Shown: positions 13,539 through 13,554 of the stretch, piece by piece | Layout of the letters: every line of letters begins with the position of its first letter | Position numbering within the stretch: position 1 is the stretch's first letter | Origin: Pseudomonadota bacterium | Lineage (GTDB): Bacteria; Bdellovibrionota_C; UBA2361; OMII01 | Reading direction: 5' to 3' | Assembly (NCBI GenBank): GCA_027486155.1 | Contig: JAIXPR010000161.1 | Coordinates: 1-13,554, forward strand | DNA: 13,554 nt | Notes under the pieces: model-generated | The model's database searches: none | What the model saw: only the letters and a program-made list of their open reading frames with translations | Told to the model about the DNA's origin: nothing | Position numbers and translations under genes: made by a program

Positions 13539-13554
13539 ATGTCGTCAGATTCAA
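13539..13554 (+). CDS. possible start of a gene running off the right edge
   Basis: ATG 13539 is preceded by GGAGG (13523-13527) with an 11-base gap, slightly long but usable. Only five codons (MSSDS) are inside the window, so no function can be suggested. It would be divergent from flagellin. Confidence 0.3.

Overview
The window is ordinary bacterial chromosome carrying conserved housekeeping genes, a few unrecognised ones and two kinds of small palindromic repeat. It comes from a Gram-negative, flagellated bacterium: there is an MlaA/VacJ outer-membrane lipid-transport gene and a flagellin gene. TGA, TAA and TAG all end genes here, so the code is standard. I cannot place the lineage from sequence alone; flagellin, MlaA and REP-like repeats fit a proteobacterial or delta-proteobacterial-like lineage, and that is inference.

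Layout. Positions 1-651 (minus): the 5' part of holA, DNA polymerase III delta, running off the left edge. 652-947: an intergenic region with a paired-hairpin repeat, part of which may terminate pckA. 948-2534 (minus): pckA, ATP-type PEP carboxykinase, with a plausible promoter and overlapping inverted repeat. 2894-3469 (plus): unrecognised protein. 3602-4666 (plus): corA. 4748-5965 (plus): a class I aminotransferase split by one in-frame TGA, followed closely by mlaA (5981-6778) and an OsmC-family gene (6788-7201), probably as one operon. 7276-8853 (minus): a Rid-family gene and a signal-peptide, coiled-coil, SH3-like protein. 9069-9812 (plus): HAD hydrolase. 9948-11147 (minus): unrecognised 399-aa protein. 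11512-12033 (plus): small secreted cysteine-containing coiled-coil protein with a clear terminator. 12088-12316: two tandem copies of a second paired-hairpin repeat. 12358-13215 (minus): flagellin. 13539 to the right edge (plus): possible start of another gene.

I find no phage, CRISPR, toxin-antitoxin, defence or biosynthetic system. The strongest signals are (i) the aminotransferase whose reading frame is intact except for one TGA at a weakly constrained position, and (ii) two repeat families of different sequence with the same geometry: two hairpins of 8-bp stem and 4-nt TCCT/TCCC loop, in inverted orientation, 65-68 bp apart. A lone hairpin of the same geometry lies downstream of the OsmC gene. 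This resembles REP/BIME elements.
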